Of a stretch of DNA of 64,000 nt, positions 50,951 through 60,435 are shown in pieces. Under the pieces are notes generated by a model. It did no database searches, was not told where the DNA came from, and saw only the letters and a list, made by a program, of their open reading frames with translations. The stretch comes from Prochlorococcus marinus XMU1402. GTDB taxonomy: Bacteria; Cyanobacteriota; Cyanobacteriia; PCC-6307; Cyanobiaceae. The first letter of the stretch is position 1; each line of letters begins with the position of its first letter. Where the stretch lies: the NCBI RefSeq assembly GCF_017696205.1, contig NZ_JAAORD010000001.1, forward strand, positions 992,001 to 1,056,000. The letters are read 5' to 3'. Position numbers and translations under genes: made by a program.

Positions 50951-50954
50951 TTTA

Positions 50955-50983
50955 AATGCCTAATAATCTTCTGATTAGGCATT
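50955..50983 (-). promoter_or_regulatory. 10-bp hairpin over the helicase ribosome-binding region
   Basis: Read on the minus strand, AATGCCTAAT and ATTAGGCATT pair perfectly over a 9-nt loop CAGAAGATT. The 3' arm ends only 4 bases (TAAA) before the helicase ATG and contains the best SD-like bases (AGG), so folding would mask ribosome binding. The 5' arm also contains an out-of-frame ATG. This could be a temperature- or helicase-sensitive switch. No T-run follows, so it is not a terminator. Confidence 0.6.
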
Positions 50984-51089
50984 CAACAAATATCTAAATT
51001 GACTTAAATTGTTGATTAGCCTTTCAGAGCCGAATTATTAATCTAACATCTTGGGGGTAAAGATATTGCTAATTTTTCAAAAATAAAAT

Positions 51090-52799
51090 TTAATTTAAAT
51101 AATATATATCTAGAAATTTTTTCGCTCTTGTAACAGCAGTATAAAATAACCTTCTTTCAAAATTATCTCTGCAAAAGATATTTTGATTATCTTTTTTTTG
51201 TTTTACAGCATATTGATTTTTTCTATACTTTTGGGACCACAAAATACTTACTTTTTCAGATTCACTTCCCTGAGATTTATGGATAGTAATAGCTATGGCT
51301 GGCACAACATTTTCTAAATTAGATGGATCAAATAATGCGACAATTTCTTCGTTATTATCATTAAATTTTCTAAAAAGATATTTTCTTTTATTTTTTAAAC
51401 CTATAAGTACCCCGATATCCCCATTTGACAATCCAAGTTCATTATTGTTTTTTGTACACATGATCGGAACACCCTCTTTAAGAGTTTTAAGATCATAGGG
51501 TTTTTTTTGACCAAAAACAATTTCATTCAAATATTCAACACTCCATATTCCGGAATTTTTTTCGCATAAAATCAAGTGACTTTGTAAATCCATAAATATC
51601 TTATCTATTAAATCTTTTTCATTAAGCAATAAATTATCAATATTATTATCAAATATATATTTTTTTTTACTTAAATTTGAAGTTGAAAGATTCAACTCTT
51701 TTAGATGACTTGTAATCGAAAAAATTAGATCTTTTGGAATATCTTTTTTTCTACTTTTTGAAATAGTAATTTCTTTTGAATTATTATCTTTTTCTAATTC
51801 TTTTATCTTTTGATTAAGTAAAGAAAAATCATTATTAGATATTAAACTACTAATTAATGCTATATCTCCAATATTTCTATAAGTTTTCTCTAAATTTACT
51901 ATACAAGATTTAATTGAATTATTATCGACATATTCAAACAAATAATTCCAGATAGAACAGTTATTTACTGGAGACAATTGATTTTTATCTCCAACTAGAA
52001 TAATTTTACAGTCCTTTGCTAGCAAATTTAAAACTGATTCAATCAAATCGATATTAACCATTGACATTTCATCAATTATGAAAATATCAAGCTCTTTTAG
52101 TTTGAATTTCAAATTAAGAGATTTATTTTGAGAATTTAAAATCCATCTATGTAAAGTTTGAAATTCTATTTGGTCTAGAAATTTGCTAAATGAAATATTT
52201 TTTTTATCATTAAGAGCTTCTTTTAAACGAGCTGTAGCTTTACCCGTTGGAGCAGACAAACCAATATTTAAAAAGTTATCAATTCTAATGAGTTCTAGTA
52301 TTAAATTTATTATTAAAGTGGTTTTACCCGTACCTGGTCCTCCTTGAAGGAAAACTAAGTTTGAATATTTAAATATATTTTTAATTTGGTCAATTTTATT
52401 ATCATCTTTACAAATTATCGAATTCATTAAATTATCGGTATCAATTTTTTTTAGAAATGAATTAATAACTCTTTCTATCTTTTTTGACCATTTAGATAGG
52501 GATAATTTTCTGTTTACTAATACGAAAGGAGAATTAAGGGAACCTATCAAACCTATATTTTTTAGAACATCTATATGTTTAGTGGGCCAGCCATCTTCTA
52601 ATAATTCAAAGATTATTAAACTATTATCTACATCAACAATGGTTTCACCATTTTTTTCAAATTCTAATAAAATTCTTATTGCATCTTTTACGAAATTTCC
52701 ATATTTTTTTTCATTGAATTTGAAAATACCTAAGATTAAATTAAATATATGATCATATTGGAAATTTTCAATATCAGTATTAGTATTAGTATTAGTCAT
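51090..52799 (-). CDS. recD: RecBCD exonuclease V alpha subunit RecD
   Basis: RecD is the 5'-3' helicase motor of RecBCD. The 569-residue protein is a UvrD/SF1B helicase with Walker A LQGGPGTGKTTLIINLIL, motif II IIDEMSMVNIDL, VGDKNQLSPVN, and the C-terminal AIAITIHKSQGSESEKVSILW and RLFYTAVTRAKKFL. The N-terminus contains a simple hexanucleotide repeat encoding TNTNTNT. The start is 1 base after the recB stop. Coding is very AT-rich and Asn/Lys/Ile-rich, like the other rec genes here. Confidence 0.95.
   Translation of the reverse strand: MTNTNTNTDIENFQYDHIFNLILGIFKFNEKKYGNFVKDAIRILLEFEKNGETIVDVDNSLIIFELLEDGWPTKHIDVLKNIGLIGSLNSPFVLVNRKLSLSKWSKKIERVINSFLKKIDTDNLMNSIICKDDNKIDQIKNIFKYSNLVFLQGGPGTGKTTLIINLILELIRIDNFLNIGLSAPTGKATARLKEALNDKKNISFSKFLDQIEFQTLHRWILNSQNKSLNLKFKLKELDIFIIDEMSMVNIDLIESVLNLLAKDCKIILVGDKNQLSPVNNCSIWNYLFEYVDNNSIKSCIVNLEKTYRNIGDIALISSLISNNDFSLLNQKIKELEKDNNSKEITISKSRKKDIPKDLIFSITSHLKELNLSTSNLSKKKYIFDNNIDNLLLNEKDLIDKIFMDLQSHLILCEKNSGIWSVEYLNEIVFGQKKPYDLKTLKEGVPIMCTKNNNELGLSNGDIGVLIGLKNKRKYLFRKFNDNNEEIVALFDPSNLENVVPAIAITIHKSQGSESEKVSILWSQKYRKNQYAVKQKKDNQNIFCRDNFERRLFYTAVTRAKKFLDIYYLN
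52779..52796 (-). repeat. Hexanucleotide repeat at the recD start
   Basis: On the minus strand, directly after the recD ATG, ACTAAT is repeated three times (coding Thr-Asn each), followed by ACTGAT. Gain or loss of a unit keeps the reading frame, so this is a possible length-variable tract. Confidence 0.6.
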
Positions 52800-52800
52800 T

Positions 52801-55800
52801 CTAAAAAAGGTTATCTAAATAATTAATTCTTTTTAAAGGTGCTTTTCCAATAAAAATACCTGGAGATATATCTTTCGACTTAGATTTTTCAAATAATTCA
52901 AAATCCGGCAATCCCTTTAAAAACAAATAAATATATCCTCCTAGATGTTTCTGTGGTTGATAATTTTTAAGTCTCCACTTTAATAATCTATGCAATGCTA
53001 ATAAATAAAGATGAGATTGCAATGGATAATGATGCTTAATCATTTCATTTCTCATATTTTCATAGTTATAGTTTTTTGGTAAACAATCATTATTATCACT
53101 GCCAGAAATCAAATTACTTTTCCAATCAATTAGCCACCATTTACTATCTTCTAATTTATTACCTACAGGGAAAACACAATCAATGCATCCTGAATGAAAG
53201 CCTTTATTCATAATTTGAAGATCATTTATTTTGTTTGCATATTCTTCACCAAATTCATATTCCTGATCTAAAAAAAAGCATTTTGATATATCATTAGAAT
53301 TAATATTTCTACCTTCATAAGATAGGGTTAAATCATATTTAAGTTCCTTAATTAAGTATTCATTTGGAATATCAACTAGTTTCTTATTTTGTAATTTGCT
53401 TCCTAAAGATATATTTATAATTCTTAAAATCGCATCTTTTACTTTAAAAGCCAAAGAAGTATCGATTTGATGAAAGTTCAATTCCTCAATAATTAAATCA
53501 ATTAATTCTTGATTTTTATCGTTGCTAAATTCAAATCTTTCTATTATTTTGTGCAGACAAGTTCCAGCAATATTTCCTTTTGGAAATTCACTTAAGGGAT
53601 TTGGATAAGAAAAATAATTAGGATAATTCTTTGATTTCTTAAAAATAGACTCTTTGATAATTGATATATTATCTTCATAATCCTTATATTGATTAATTAC
53701 TGCATCAATATTTTTATCTTTACGTATCCAAGAAGAATAACTTGAATAAGAAATAAATTGATCAGGATTAAATTCTTTAGATATTTTTTTATTAACGTTA
53801 TCAATTTTCCAGAGGTTATTATTCAATTTATTAGTTTGAAACTTAAGAGAAATTTCTTTAATTTTTTCTTTTTCTATCCTATCTTTAAAAGTAGACTTAT
53901 AAATATCAATATTCTCCAAATTATTAAGTAAATCATTATTTAAAATATTATTTATATCTTCTAAATCATTAAAAACTATAAGTTTATATTTACTTCTAGT
54001 AAGTGCTACATAAATTAACCTCTCACTCTCTTTAAATAAATCTTCTTCTTCTATTAATTTAAATTTTTCAACTTTAGAATAATTATTAGAAATATTAATA
54101 TATATGCTTCTATCAATATTTGATTTCCAAAGAGGTCCTTTAATTTTATTTGAATTATTAGAAATAATTGAAAGGTATGGACATAGGACTATGTCAAATT
54201 CTAGGCCCTTACTACTATGTATGGTAGAAAGATTAATTCCATTCTGAAGATTATAATCTTTCGTCAAAAAATCTTCTCCAGTAGAACTTCTTAAAATATG
54301 ATCTAACTGATTCTTATACCAGTTGAAGACTATATTGATATTAAAATCATTATTCATTAATTCTATTTCAACAATTTCTGAAAGTTGAAATAAATTTGAA
54401 TTTAAATCTGAATCTTGAATAATCGAGGACGACTTGTAATTTATAAGCAGTTCATTAACAATGTTTAAAAAACCTTTTTCTCTTAGTTCCTGAGACCAAG
54501 TAATGCATTTATTAATTAAAATTTCCAAATTATTATTAATATCACAATCAAGTAAATCTTCTAATTTTATTTCTATAAACTTTGAAGAAGCAAGCAAAGT
54601 TATATTTTTTAAAGACCTTGGATTTAATAAACATTCAATGAATAAAAATATTAGAGAACTTGCTTCTGTATCAAAAATATTTTGTTTATTTTGAATTTTG
54701 CATGGGAGGTTAAACTGATTTAATTTTTTTTTAAAATCTAAGCATTGCGAATTACTTAATGTAAGAATCGCAATTTTATTAATATCAATTTCTTTATTAT
54801 TTAAAATGAAGTTAAAAATGTAATGAGTTACAAGATCCTCTATATCAGTCTCTTTTTTTGAAAATTCTACAATTTCAAATACATCCTTAAATTTAGAATT
54901 AATATTTTCATTAATTCTAGAGGTTAATTTGCTGTAGTTAAGTTTTGATTGCTTAAGTCCATCCTTATAAAGTTTATTAAGAACATCAATTAACTTTTTT
55001 GAGGATCTATAGTTATCTGTAAGACTAAAAACTTCGATTGCATTAGATCTTGCATCTAAGTAAGTTTCAATATCTCCACCTCTAAATTTGTAGATCGCTT
55101 GTTTAGGATCACCTACGCAAAGTAAAAAATGATTTTTTGTATTAAAAAACTTTTTTATTAAATTCCACTGAGTAATATCTGTATCTTGAAATTCATCTAC
55201 TAAGACACATTTAAATCTTTTTTGAAGTTTAGATAGAGTATTACTATTACTAATTTCTGAATCTAGAAATGTATTTTCTACAGTCTTTATAAGATCATTA
55301 AAGTTGAAAATAGAAAAACTTTTCTTTAATTCAATTAATTTTATATAAGCTAATTGAGTAAATATTCTTACAAATTCAGTATAGAAACCTTCTTTTATTT
55401 TATAAATTTTATCTTGTAATAAATTAAATTTAGTAAAATCTAATTTTAGATTGTATTTATTAATTTCTTTAGATATATTTTCATTATAAAAATATTTAGA
55501 TAAGAGATCATCTTTAGAAATATCATATATAAAATCAATCGCATTTTTAGAATTAAGCCTTCTGTTAATCTCTTCAATCCAACAAATTATTTGATTAAAC
55601 TTATCATTTCTTGGTTTTGCTGCATATATTTGACTTTTTCCACCACTCTCCTTAATTAATTTTCCCAACTCTATAAGTTGTAAAAATAATTCCTTGCCTT
55701 TCTTATTCCATTCAACACAAAACTCGTTCCAATTTAAATAAAATAATTGAATAAAATAATTATTTAAATCATTAATCTTATATTTATTATTTATTTGAAA

Positions 55801-56421
55801 TTTACAGATATTTTCTTGATCTATATTTTTTAAAATTTCTACAAAAAATGACTTATTGATCCTAGTTCCAAATCTAGAACTTATTTTTTTTTTGTTTACT
55901 GCTGAAATAATCTCATGATTAAGATTTAGAAAATTATCAATCCACAAATTATCTATTACATCTTTATACAAATTATCAATATTATTCTCAACATATGGAT
56001 CTTGAGTTAAACCTATTTCAATACCATATTCATCAATAATATTATTACAAAAAGCATGGAATGTAGTTACTTTTAACTTATAAAATTCATTTATAAAATT
56101 ATCAATTTCGGAAATTATTTTTTCCTTTGATTTCTCTTTATCCTTAAAATTTAGATACCAATCCTTAAGAGTATTATCTATATTACTTTGATTATGATTT
56201 TGCAAATATAATTTTAGATTCTGAAATCTCGAAAGTATTTTATCTCTTAATTCAGAACAAGTATTTTTTGTAAAACTTAGCAAGAGTATCTCATCTGGTT
56301 TAACTTTTTTCTCCAATACATTCCTTAAAACTATGTGAGCCAAAGTAAAACTTTTACCAGTTCCTGCACTTGCTTCTACTAATTTAAACTTATTATCTAA
56401 TTTAATTTGATTAATATCCAT
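52801..56421 (-). CDS. recB: RecBCD exonuclease V beta subunit RecB
   Basis: RecB is the 3'-5' helicase and the nuclease of RecBCD. The 1206-residue protein has Walker A EASAGTGKSFTLAHIV (17-32), motif II VDEFQDTDITQWNLI, GDPKQAIYKFRGGDI, INLSTIHSSKGLEFDIV and IYVALTRSKYKL. The C-terminal nuclease domain has GCIDCVFP and WWLIDWKSNL, with the catalytic DWK pattern, then a Tyr-containing HYPLQSHLYLLAL. The length is near E. coli RecB (1180). It lies 11 bases after the small membrane methyltransferase gene and 1 base before recD. Confidence 0.95.
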   Translation of the reverse strand: MDINQIKLDNKFKLVEASAGTGKSFTLAHIVLRNVLEKKVKPDEILLLSFTKNTCSELRDKILSRFQNLKLYLQNHNQSNIDNTLKDWYLNFKDKEKSKEKIISEIDNFINEFYKLKVTTFHAFCNNIIDEYGIEIGLTQDPYVENNIDNLYKDVIDNLWIDNFLNLNHEIISAVNKKKISSRFGTRINKSFFVEILKNIDQENICKFQINNKYKINDLNNYFIQLFYLNWNEFCVEWNKKGKELFLQLIELGKLIKESGGKSQIYAAKPRNDKFNQIICWIEEINRRLNSKNAIDFIYDISKDDLLSKYFYNENISKEINKYNLKLDFTKFNLLQDKIYKIKEGFYTEFVRIFTQLAYIKLIELKKSFSIFNFNDLIKTVENTFLDSEISNSNTLSKLQKRFKCVLVDEFQDTDITQWNLIKKFFNTKNHFLLCVGDPKQAIYKFRGGDIETYLDARSNAIEVFSLTDNYRSSKKLIDVLNKLYKDGLKQSKLNYSKLTSRINENINSKFKDVFEIVEFSKKETDIEDLVTHYIFNFILNNKEIDINKIAILTLSNSQCLDFKKKLNQFNLPCKIQNKQNIFDTEASSLIFLFIECLLNPRSLKNITLLASSKFIEIKLEDLLDCDINNNLEILINKCITWSQELREKGFLNIVNELLINYKSSSIIQDSDLNSNLFQLSEIVEIELMNNDFNINIVFNWYKNQLDHILRSSTGEDFLTKDYNLQNGINLSTIHSSKGLEFDIVLCPYLSIISNNSNKIKGPLWKSNIDRSIYINISNNYSKVEKFKLIEEEDLFKESERLIYVALTRSKYKLIVFNDLEDINNILNNDLLNNLENIDIYKSTFKDRIEKEKIKEISLKFQTNKLNNNLWKIDNVNKKISKEFNPDQFISYSSYSSWIRKDKNIDAVINQYKDYEDNISIIKESIFKKSKNYPNYFSYPNPLSEFPKGNIAGTCLHKIIERFEFSNDKNQELIDLIIEELNFHQIDTSLAFKVKDAILRIINISLGSKLQNKKLVDIPNEYLIKELKYDLTLSYEGRNINSNDISKCFFLDQEYEFGEEYANKINDLQIMNKGFHSGCIDCVFPVGNKLEDSKWWLIDWKSNLISGSDNNDCLPKNYNYENMRNEMIKHHYPLQSHLYLLALHRLLKWRLKNYQPQKHLGGYIYLFLKGLPDFELFEKSKSKDISPGIFIGKAPLKRINYLDNLF

Positions 56422-56432
56422 ATTATATTAAA

Positions 56433-56906
56433 TTAAACTTTGACCTCATTTTTATAAAATAAGTAATTCTTAAATTTATTCATTAAATATTTCTCTTCCA
56501 AGGCAATCTTAAATTTAATTATTAAAACTAGACTTATTGTCAAAAATAAATAATAAATAGATAATTTTATTATAAAAACTCCAATGGAGATAAATATTAA
56601 AGAAAAGTACATAGGATGACGCGTAAATCGATAAATACCTGTGGTAACTAAATTGCTATTTTTTAAAGGTCTTGGGAAAGGAGATAAATTTCTACCTAAG
56701 TCTTTTATTGAAATTAACATTATTATGAAAGCGATTATGATAATAAAAATACCAAGGAAATAAGAGAAAGGACTTTCTTGAATTATTTGTTTTTGAGGAA
56801 GAAATTCCCATTGGAAAAAATGGAGACTAATAATAAAGAACTGTAAAAAAACAAGCATTAAATCATAAGCAGCTTTAAAAAATTTTTTTAACTGAAATTT
56901 ATTCAT
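56433..56906 (-). CDS. Small membrane methyltransferase, isoprenylcysteine carboxyl methyltransferase-like
   Basis: The 157-residue protein has about four hydrophobic helices and the ICMT/PEMT-family segment LGRNLSPFPRP, LVTTGIYRFTRHPMYFSLI, which forms the SAM site, followed by FKIALEEKYLMNKFKNYLFYK, the conserved C-terminal ending. Members methylate lipids, quinones or protein carboxylates at membranes; the substrate here is unknown. It sits between recC (3 bp) and recB (11 bp) in a recombination operon, where no functional link is known. Confidence 0.8.
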   Translation of the reverse strand: MNKFQLKKFFKAAYDLMLVFLQFFIISLHFFQWEFLPQKQIIQESPFSYFLGIFIIIIAFIIMLISIKDLGRNLSPFPRPLKNSNLVTTGIYRFTRHPMYFSLIFISIGVFIIKLSIYYLFLTISLVLIIKFKIALEEKYLMNKFKNYLFYKNEVKV

Positions 56907-56909
56907 TAT

Positions 56910-59900
56910 TTATTTATTTAATGCTTCAATTAGAGGACCATATAATCTGTATGATAATTGGTCAAAATTATTATTTCCAAGAAAGAAGTCTGGTTCTTTT
57001 TCATTACCAAAACACATTTTCATTTCTATATTATCTCTTTCTCCTTTAGAAAAATTTTTATTTCCAATCCATTTATCGGTAAAAGCTTTTTTTTCATTTT
57101 TTAATTTTATTTTTGCTTCTATGTATTTATAAGTGCTTTCTGGTGGGAGAGGTAAACATTTTTCAGAGTAATTTTTAAAAATATTTATATATTCCTCCAA
57201 AATTAGATTTGATTCAGTTGCTCCGGGTGATTGAATAATTTGCGATTTATAATTATTTTCTGTTCTAAAAATTACTTTAGTCCTTTTTATATTCTTCTTT
57301 AAAGAAGAAATAAAGAGTAATTTTATCCAAGCCTCAGTCAAACGACTTAAGCTTAATTTGGCATTAATTAATTCAATTACTGTGTCATCAGCGATTAAAT
57401 ATTCTTCCTTATTAATCTTTGATTTAACATAGATTTTATTAATATTATTATGTTGACTCAAACTTGAAGATAGACTACTTAATAAATCTTTGATTTCTTT
57501 TTCTTTTGTAAAAATACTATTTTTGGGCATAATAATTCCATTTTCAGCCAAATGATCATTAATATTTAATTCATTTAAATCATCAGTAATATTATGCTTA
57601 TCAATTTCTACTTGCTGAATTATTTTTGTAATTAGTTGCGTCTTTTGCAGATTGCTTACATACTCCTCGTCTGGATGATGAATAAATATTTCCTTGGGAT
57701 AAATATTGTTTTTATTAAGCCAATATTTTTGTGGAGTTTTGAACCAAAAAATCAATTCTGATAATTTGTAATTTTTAATATCAGATTTTTTTTCATTCCA
57801 ATTTATATCTTCTATTAAAGAATAATTACTTTTAACAATCTTAGATTTATCAAGATCAATTATTTCATTATTATTTAAATCAGAATCTTTAATTATTAGT
57901 TCTCTTTGGCGTTGGTTTAAAAAACTATCAAAAAAAGAAATTAACTCTTTTATAGGAAAAGAAACATCTAATTTTTTATTATCTTTATCATTTTTTACCC
58001 AAGTGACTATAAATTTATCTCTGCAGGCAATTAACAACTCTAGAAATGCATATTTCTCTCTTTCAAAAACAGATGGATCACCCAAATGATATTTGTTTTT
58101 TAATAAATTAATATTTTCACTCTTTGGTAATTTTGGATAAAAAACACTATTCATGTCTATCAGGAAGATAACCTTATGTGGAATATGCCTTGCATTCTCA
58201 ATATCACTTACTAGGATCTTGTTAAGTCGTGATTTGCTTTGATATTTAGCTTTATTTATGCAAGAAATTAATATTTCTCTAAAAACTTTTAATAAGATAA
58301 AATCATCAGATATTAAAGGTATTTTGTAATTATCAAGAATTCTATTTATTTCACTTATTTCTAAATTGAAATTTGTATTAAAATCAGAAATACTTTTTAA
58401 TATAGACTTTATCTTTTCAACCCATCTCGAGTAAGAAAAAGATCCCCTTATCAAATTAATATATTTTTTTAAATGAAGTAATATTTTAACCCATTTATTC
58501 AAATCCAAACTTATATTTTTATAGCTAAATGGTTTCAAATTAAAAGTATTTAAATTGACTTCTTTGTCATAAATCAAGCCTAAAGTAATTCTACTTATAC
58601 ACCAATCTAGAGTATTTTTCTCCTCACCTAATCTTTCATTGTCATCTAATCCCCAATGAAAACCCGCTTGGGTAAGTAAGAAAATAATTTCATCCTTCTC
58701 ATTAATATTAAAATCAAAAATATTCTGAGTTACTTTTTTCGAAAGAATATAATCTATTTTTTCAAGTGTAATTTTTTCACTAGCTATTTCAGTGATATCA
58801 ATTAGAAATTCATAAATACTAGAATAGTCATAATTATCCTCATCAATAAAAAAATAGGGTATCTTTTCGCCATTAATTAACTCATTATTAAAGATATACC
58901 TTAGATAAGGTTTAATTAGATTAGTTTGTGGTGATAAAACAGCAATATCACTATATTTAATATTCTCGCAAGAATTTATTATTTCTATAATTTTATTTCT
59001 TAAATATTCAAATTGACTATTCTGATTAAAATGCTCACAAAGCAATATTGAATCATCTTTTTCATTTACTAAAAAATCATTGCTATTATTATCAATAAGT
59101 CTTTTTTGTATTTGATTAAGAAGAGGAATATCTTTCTCGTTATAATAATTATTTGTTGGATCAATATAAATTAGATTGTTTTTTAAATTTATACCTTCTG
59201 TATAAATATTTTCATCAATTAATTTCTGAAAGTTTGCTCCAAATTTACCAAATATTTTCTCTATATTTGTATTATTTAAATTAAATTTACGTTCATTATC
59301 ATCAAATTCCAACTCTCCTTCAATAAAATTTATTCTATTCCATAAATCTTCTCCAGCAGATAATAAATATAAATTTACCTTAGTAAATTTTGAAAGTTCC
59401 GAATAAAAATTAATATGTAGTTTAGATAAGTTATTATCGGAAAAAATATAAATTTGATTTGGAACTTTAATTTGAAAGCTTTTAATTTTTCTTAAATTCT
59501 TTATTAATTCAATCATGTATAAACATGATGGCTTTTCTGATATTTTTTCCTCTAATAATTTATATAAAATAGGTTGCCAAAATTGCTCTGAATTTAAATT
59601 ATTAAATAGATTAGCTGAATTAATCTCATATCTATTCCATTGAACAATCATTTCAGGTCTAAAAATCAGATAATGAATAAAATTATTCGTGATCTTTTTT
59701 GTCAGATTATATATATCTCCATCAATTGTCTTTTTATTATCCAAATATTTATCAATCCAATTTCTAAGAGGAAATGATTCTTTAAAGCTATTTAATTCTT
59801 CCAAAGAATCAATAATGCCCCATTTAATTGACTCAAAATTCCATGCGCTCATATCAAATTCAGGGAAAAAATTTGTCAATAATGATTCGGTATACGTTGA

Positions 59901-60092
59901 TATCGTCTTTAATTCATAAAGAGCACTTATTTTGTTTTTTATAGTAATTTGTTCACGTAACCAATTTCCCAAAAAATAATTTGGGACTACTATTTCTAAT
60001 TTCTCATTTATAGACGGAGGACATATTTTTAATTCCTCTGCTAACAGCTCACTAATTACTTCAATTTTATTTGACTTATAAAGATTGAGCAA
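56910..60092 (-). CDS. recC: RecBCD exonuclease V gamma subunit RecC
   Basis: RecC recognises Chi and splits the DNA duplex in RecBCD. The 1060-residue length and order fit RecC (E. coli 1122). It starts MLNLYKSNKIEVISELLAEEL, shows the inactive-helicase-like IEIINSCENIKYSDIAVLSPQ, IFLIDMNSVFYPKLP, and a C-terminal region with WKTPQKYW-like WFKTPQKYWLN. Conservation is low, as is usual for RecC, so the call depends partly on its place before recB and recD. It follows ycf54 by 17 bases. Confidence 0.92.
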   Translation of the reverse strand: MLNLYKSNKIEVISELLAEELKICPPSINEKLEIVVPNYFLGNWLREQITIKNKISALYELKTISTYTESLLTNFFPEFDMSAWNFESIKWGIIDSLEELNSFKESFPLRNWIDKYLDNKKTIDGDIYNLTKKITNNFIHYLIFRPEMIVQWNRYEINSANLFNNLNSEQFWQPILYKLLEEKISEKPSCLYMIELIKNLRKIKSFQIKVPNQIYIFSDNNLSKLHINFYSELSKFTKVNLYLLSAGEDLWNRINFIEGELEFDDNERKFNLNNTNIEKIFGKFGANFQKLIDENIYTEGINLKNNLIYIDPTNNYYNEKDIPLLNQIQKRLIDNNSNDFLVNEKDDSILLCEHFNQNSQFEYLRNKIIEIINSCENIKYSDIAVLSPQTNLIKPYLRYIFNNELINGEKIPYFFIDEDNYDYSSIYEFLIDITEIASEKITLEKIDYILSKKVTQNIFDFNINEKDEIIFLLTQAGFHWGLDDNERLGEEKNTLDWCISRITLGLIYDKEVNLNTFNLKPFSYKNISLDLNKWVKILLHLKKYINLIRGSFSYSRWVEKIKSILKSISDFNTNFNLEISEINRILDNYKIPLISDDFILLKVFREILISCINKAKYQSKSRLNKILVSDIENARHIPHKVIFLIDMNSVFYPKLPKSENINLLKNKYHLGDPSVFEREKYAFLELLIACRDKFIVTWVKNDKDNKKLDVSFPIKELISFFDSFLNQRQRELIIKDSDLNNNEIIDLDKSKIVKSNYSLIEDINWNEKKSDIKNYKLSELIFWFKTPQKYWLNKNNIYPKEIFIHHPDEEYVSNLQKTQLITKIIQQVEIDKHNITDDLNELNINDHLAENGIIMPKNSIFTKEKEIKDLLSSLSSSLSQHNNINKIYVKSKINKEEYLIADDTVIELINAKLSLSRLTEAWIKLLFISSLKKNIKRTKVIFRTENNYKSQIIQSPGATESNLILEEYINIFKNYSEKCLPLPPESTYKYIEAKIKLKNEKKAFTDKWIGNKNFSKGERDNIEMKMCFGNEKEPDFFLGNNNFDQLSYRLYGPLIEALNK

Positions 60093-60109
60093 TTGATTAT
60101 TTTGTTATA

Positions 60110-60427
60110 TTACTCAACTTTAAAGGGATCAGTTATTTCTGCATTAGGAAATTCGAATTCCCCAACAGCAACAAACTCTAAACGCAGCTTCAAGAAAGTT
60201 ATAAATTTTTTATCCGTCGATAAAACAGCTGCTGGGGGGGATGGAATTTTTGCTCTTAGATCCACAAATTGTTTTGTTTGCAAAAATGAGGGGTTTTTTA
60301 AAAGCCAAAAATCTATTTCTTTTTTATTTTCTTTATAGTTCCTTATCCTCTCTTTCAAAATCTCTTCTAGAGGTTCTTCAACTGTTAAAAACTTTTCACT
60401 TGCTGCTACAAAAAAGTATGTTGTCAT
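60110..60427 (-). CDS. ycf54: Ycf54, MgPME-cyclase accessory protein
   Basis: Ycf54 is needed for the oxidative Mg-protoporphyrin IX monomethyl ester cyclase that closes ring E of chlorophyll. The 105-residue product has the diagnostic start TTYFFVAASEKFLTVEEPLE, KEIDFWLLKNPSFL, then PSPPAAVLSTDKKFITFLKLR and VAVGEF. No signal or membrane span is seen. It lies between pdxJ (8 bp upstream) and recC (17 bp downstream) on the minus strand, so it is probably co-transcribed with both. Confidence 0.93.
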   Translation of the reverse strand: MTTYFFVAASEKFLTVEEPLEEILKERIRNYKENKKEIDFWLLKNPSFLQTKQFVDLRAKIPSPPAAVLSTDKKFITFLKLRLEFVAVGEFEFPNAEITDPFKVE

Positions 60428-60435
60428 TTTTAAAT

